Below the pieces are notes generated by a model that saw only the letters and a list, made by a program, of their open reading frames with translations, searched no databases and was not told the origin of the DNA. Below are positions 62,889-64,000 of a stretch of 64,000 nt of DNA, in pieces. Origin of the DNA: Lysinibacillus sp. FSL M8-0337 (lineage in GTDB: Bacteria > Bacillota > Bacilli > Bacillales_A > Planococcaceae); assembly GCF_038593855.1 (NCBI RefSeq), contig NZ_CP151996.1, forward strand, positions 3,038,001-3,102,000, read 5' to 3'. The position numbers were made by a program, and so were the translations under genes. Within the stretch, counting starts at the first letter, position 1; each line of letters begins with the position of its first letter.

Positions 62889-64000
62889 TTATCTTTTAAA
62901 AGATTTAATCGCGAGACTTAATTCGCTTAATTGATCAGGAGATACTTCGCTTGGCGCATCCGTTAATAAGCAACTTGCGCTTGCTGTTTTCGGGAATGCA
63001 ATTGTATCACGTAAATTCGTACGTCCTGCAAGTAGCATAACGAAACGGTCAAGACCAAATGCAAGACCAGCATGAGGAGGAACACCGTATTCAAATGCTT
63101 CTAATAAGAAGCCGAATTGCGCTTTTGCTTCCTCTTCTGTGAAACCGAGTAGTTTAAACATTTTTTCTTGTAAATCACGCTCATAAATACGTAGTGAACC
63201 ACCGCCAAGCTCATAACCGTTTAACACGATATCGTAAGCTTGTGCACGCACTGCAGCAGGATTTGTATCCATTAACTCGATATCTTCGTCAAATGGACGT
63301 GTGAATGGATGATGCGCTGCATAATAGCGACCATCTTCTTCAGAGTACTCGAACAACGGCCAGTCCGTAATCCATAAGAAGGCAAATTGAGATTCATCGA
63401 TTAAGCCTAAATCTTGACCTAATTTTGTACGAAGAGCACCTAGAGATGCCGCCACTATAGGAGCTTTGTCAGCTACGAATACTAAAATATCACCAATTTC
63501 AGCACCCATGCGCTCCATTAAAGCCGCTGCTAACGCTTCATCGAAGAATTTTGCGATAGGTCCATTTAAACCTTCTTCTGTTACTTTCAACCAAGCAAGA
63601 CCTTTTGCCCCGTAAATACCAACGAATTTTGTAAGTTCGTCCATATCTTTACGTGAATATTTATCAGCCGCACCTTTGATGTTAATACTTTTCACTTGCT
63701 TGCCTTGCGCTACTGTATCAGCAAACACCTTGAAATCACAGCCATCAAAAATATCATTTAATGCTACTAGCTCTAAACCGAAGCGAACATCTGGTTTATC
63801 TGAGCCATAACGATCCATCGCTTCTTGGTATTTCATACGTTGGAACGGTGCTGGAATGTCAATACCTTTTACATCCTTCATAACGGCTTGAATTAAACGT
63901 TCATTCATTTCCAAAATTTCTTCTTGTGTTAAGAAGCTTGTTTCAATGTCCACTTGAGTAAATTCAGGTTGACGGTCAGCACGTAAATCTTCGTCACGGA
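62889..64000 (-). CDS. aspS: aspartate--tRNA ligase (partial, N-terminus beyond right edge)
   Basis: Class II AspRS; the frame is open through the right edge, so about the first 220 residues (anticodon-binding OB fold) are outside. The first codons visible give [22 protein letters not shown], class II motif 2. Also seen are the GAD insertion typical of bacterial Asp[43 protein letters not shown] and motif 3 [28 protein letters not shown]. It belongs to the yrvM-6S-aspS neighbourhood of Bacilli. Confidence 0.97.
   Translation of the reverse strand, partial: RDEDLRADRQPEFTQVDIETSFLTQEEILEMNERLIQAVMKDVKGIDIPAPFQRMKYQEAMDRYGSDKPDVRFGLELVALNDIFDGCDFKVFADTVAQGKQVKSINIKGAADKYSRKDMDELTKFVGIYGAKGLAWLKVTEEGLNGPIAKFFDEALAAALMERMGAEIGDILVFVADKAPIVAASLGALRTKLGQDLGLIDESQFAFLWITDWPLFEYSEEDGRYYAAHHPFTRPFDEDIELMDTNPAAVRAQAYDIVLNGYELGGGSLRIYERDLQEKMFKLLGFTEEEAKAQFGFLLEAFEYGVPPHAGLAFGLDRFVMLLAGRTNLRDTIAFPKTASASCLLTDAPSEVSPDQLSELSLAIKSFKR

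Overview
This window looks like a chromosomal segment of a low-GC, endospore-forming Bacillota, most probably Lysinibacillus or a close relative. Three things point there. It carries spore genes (spoIIP, gpr, sigK). Its core gene order closely follows the Bacillus subtilis yqe/yrr/yrv region. It also has a GlcNAc-centred PTS cluster with its own HPr and Enzyme I, which fits a group known for poor sugar use. The species call is inference; no rRNA marker is present.

Layout. 1-15 kb: spoIIP (cut by the left edge), gpr, rpsT, an acyltransferase, holA, yqzM, the competence operon comEA-comEB-comEC, then yqeM-rsfS-yqeK-nadD-yhbY-aroE-yqeH-yqeG, and a divergent psd/pssA pair for phosphatidylethanolamine synthesis. 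15-24 kb: an uninterrupted sigK, a 28-residue membrane ORF, mtnN, yrrS, greA, udk, two U32 proteins plus a methyltransferase (tRNA wobble-uridine modification), and mltG. 24-30 kb: an inserted sulfur-uptake block with two MetQ lipoproteins around one MetN/MetI transporter, followed by an LLM monooxygenase and a DszC-like flavoprotein. 30-35 kb: two DUF1292 genes, ruvX, ireB, and alaS with its T-box leader. 35-44 kb: an HpaB-like monooxygenase, a small ORF, a polysaccharide deacetylase, recD2, and a plus-strand cassette with a eukaryotic-type HisA, a 95-residue unknown and a RelP-type alarmone synthetase. 44-51 kb: yrrB-like TPR protein, mnmA, cysteine desulfurase, cymR, rarA, two unknowns and tcdA.

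51-64 kb: an inserted amino-sugar region lies between tcdA and the 6S RNA/aspS pair. nagA, nagR, a SIS-domain protein, HPr, Enzyme I and a GNAT acetyltransferase form one stretch. EIIB, EIIA, EIIC, a MupG-family hydrolase and a GlcNAc-type kinase form a second. Likely NagR operators sit at both promoters and a near-consensus cre site at the second. Read together, the genes suggest import of an N-acetylated disaccharide, cleavage inside the cell, rephosphorylation of the free GlcNAc, and deacetylation.

The most interesting points are: ComEC coding potential that continues about 48 codons upstream of the first usable ATG with only ATT/ATA available as starts; the eukaryotic-type HisA; a private PTS with a MupG-family enzyme; a dispersed repeat present twice, with a compensatory base change in its hairpin; and several unexplained structured intergenic regions. 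I found no CRISPR array, prophage, transposase, tRNA or rRNA gene.
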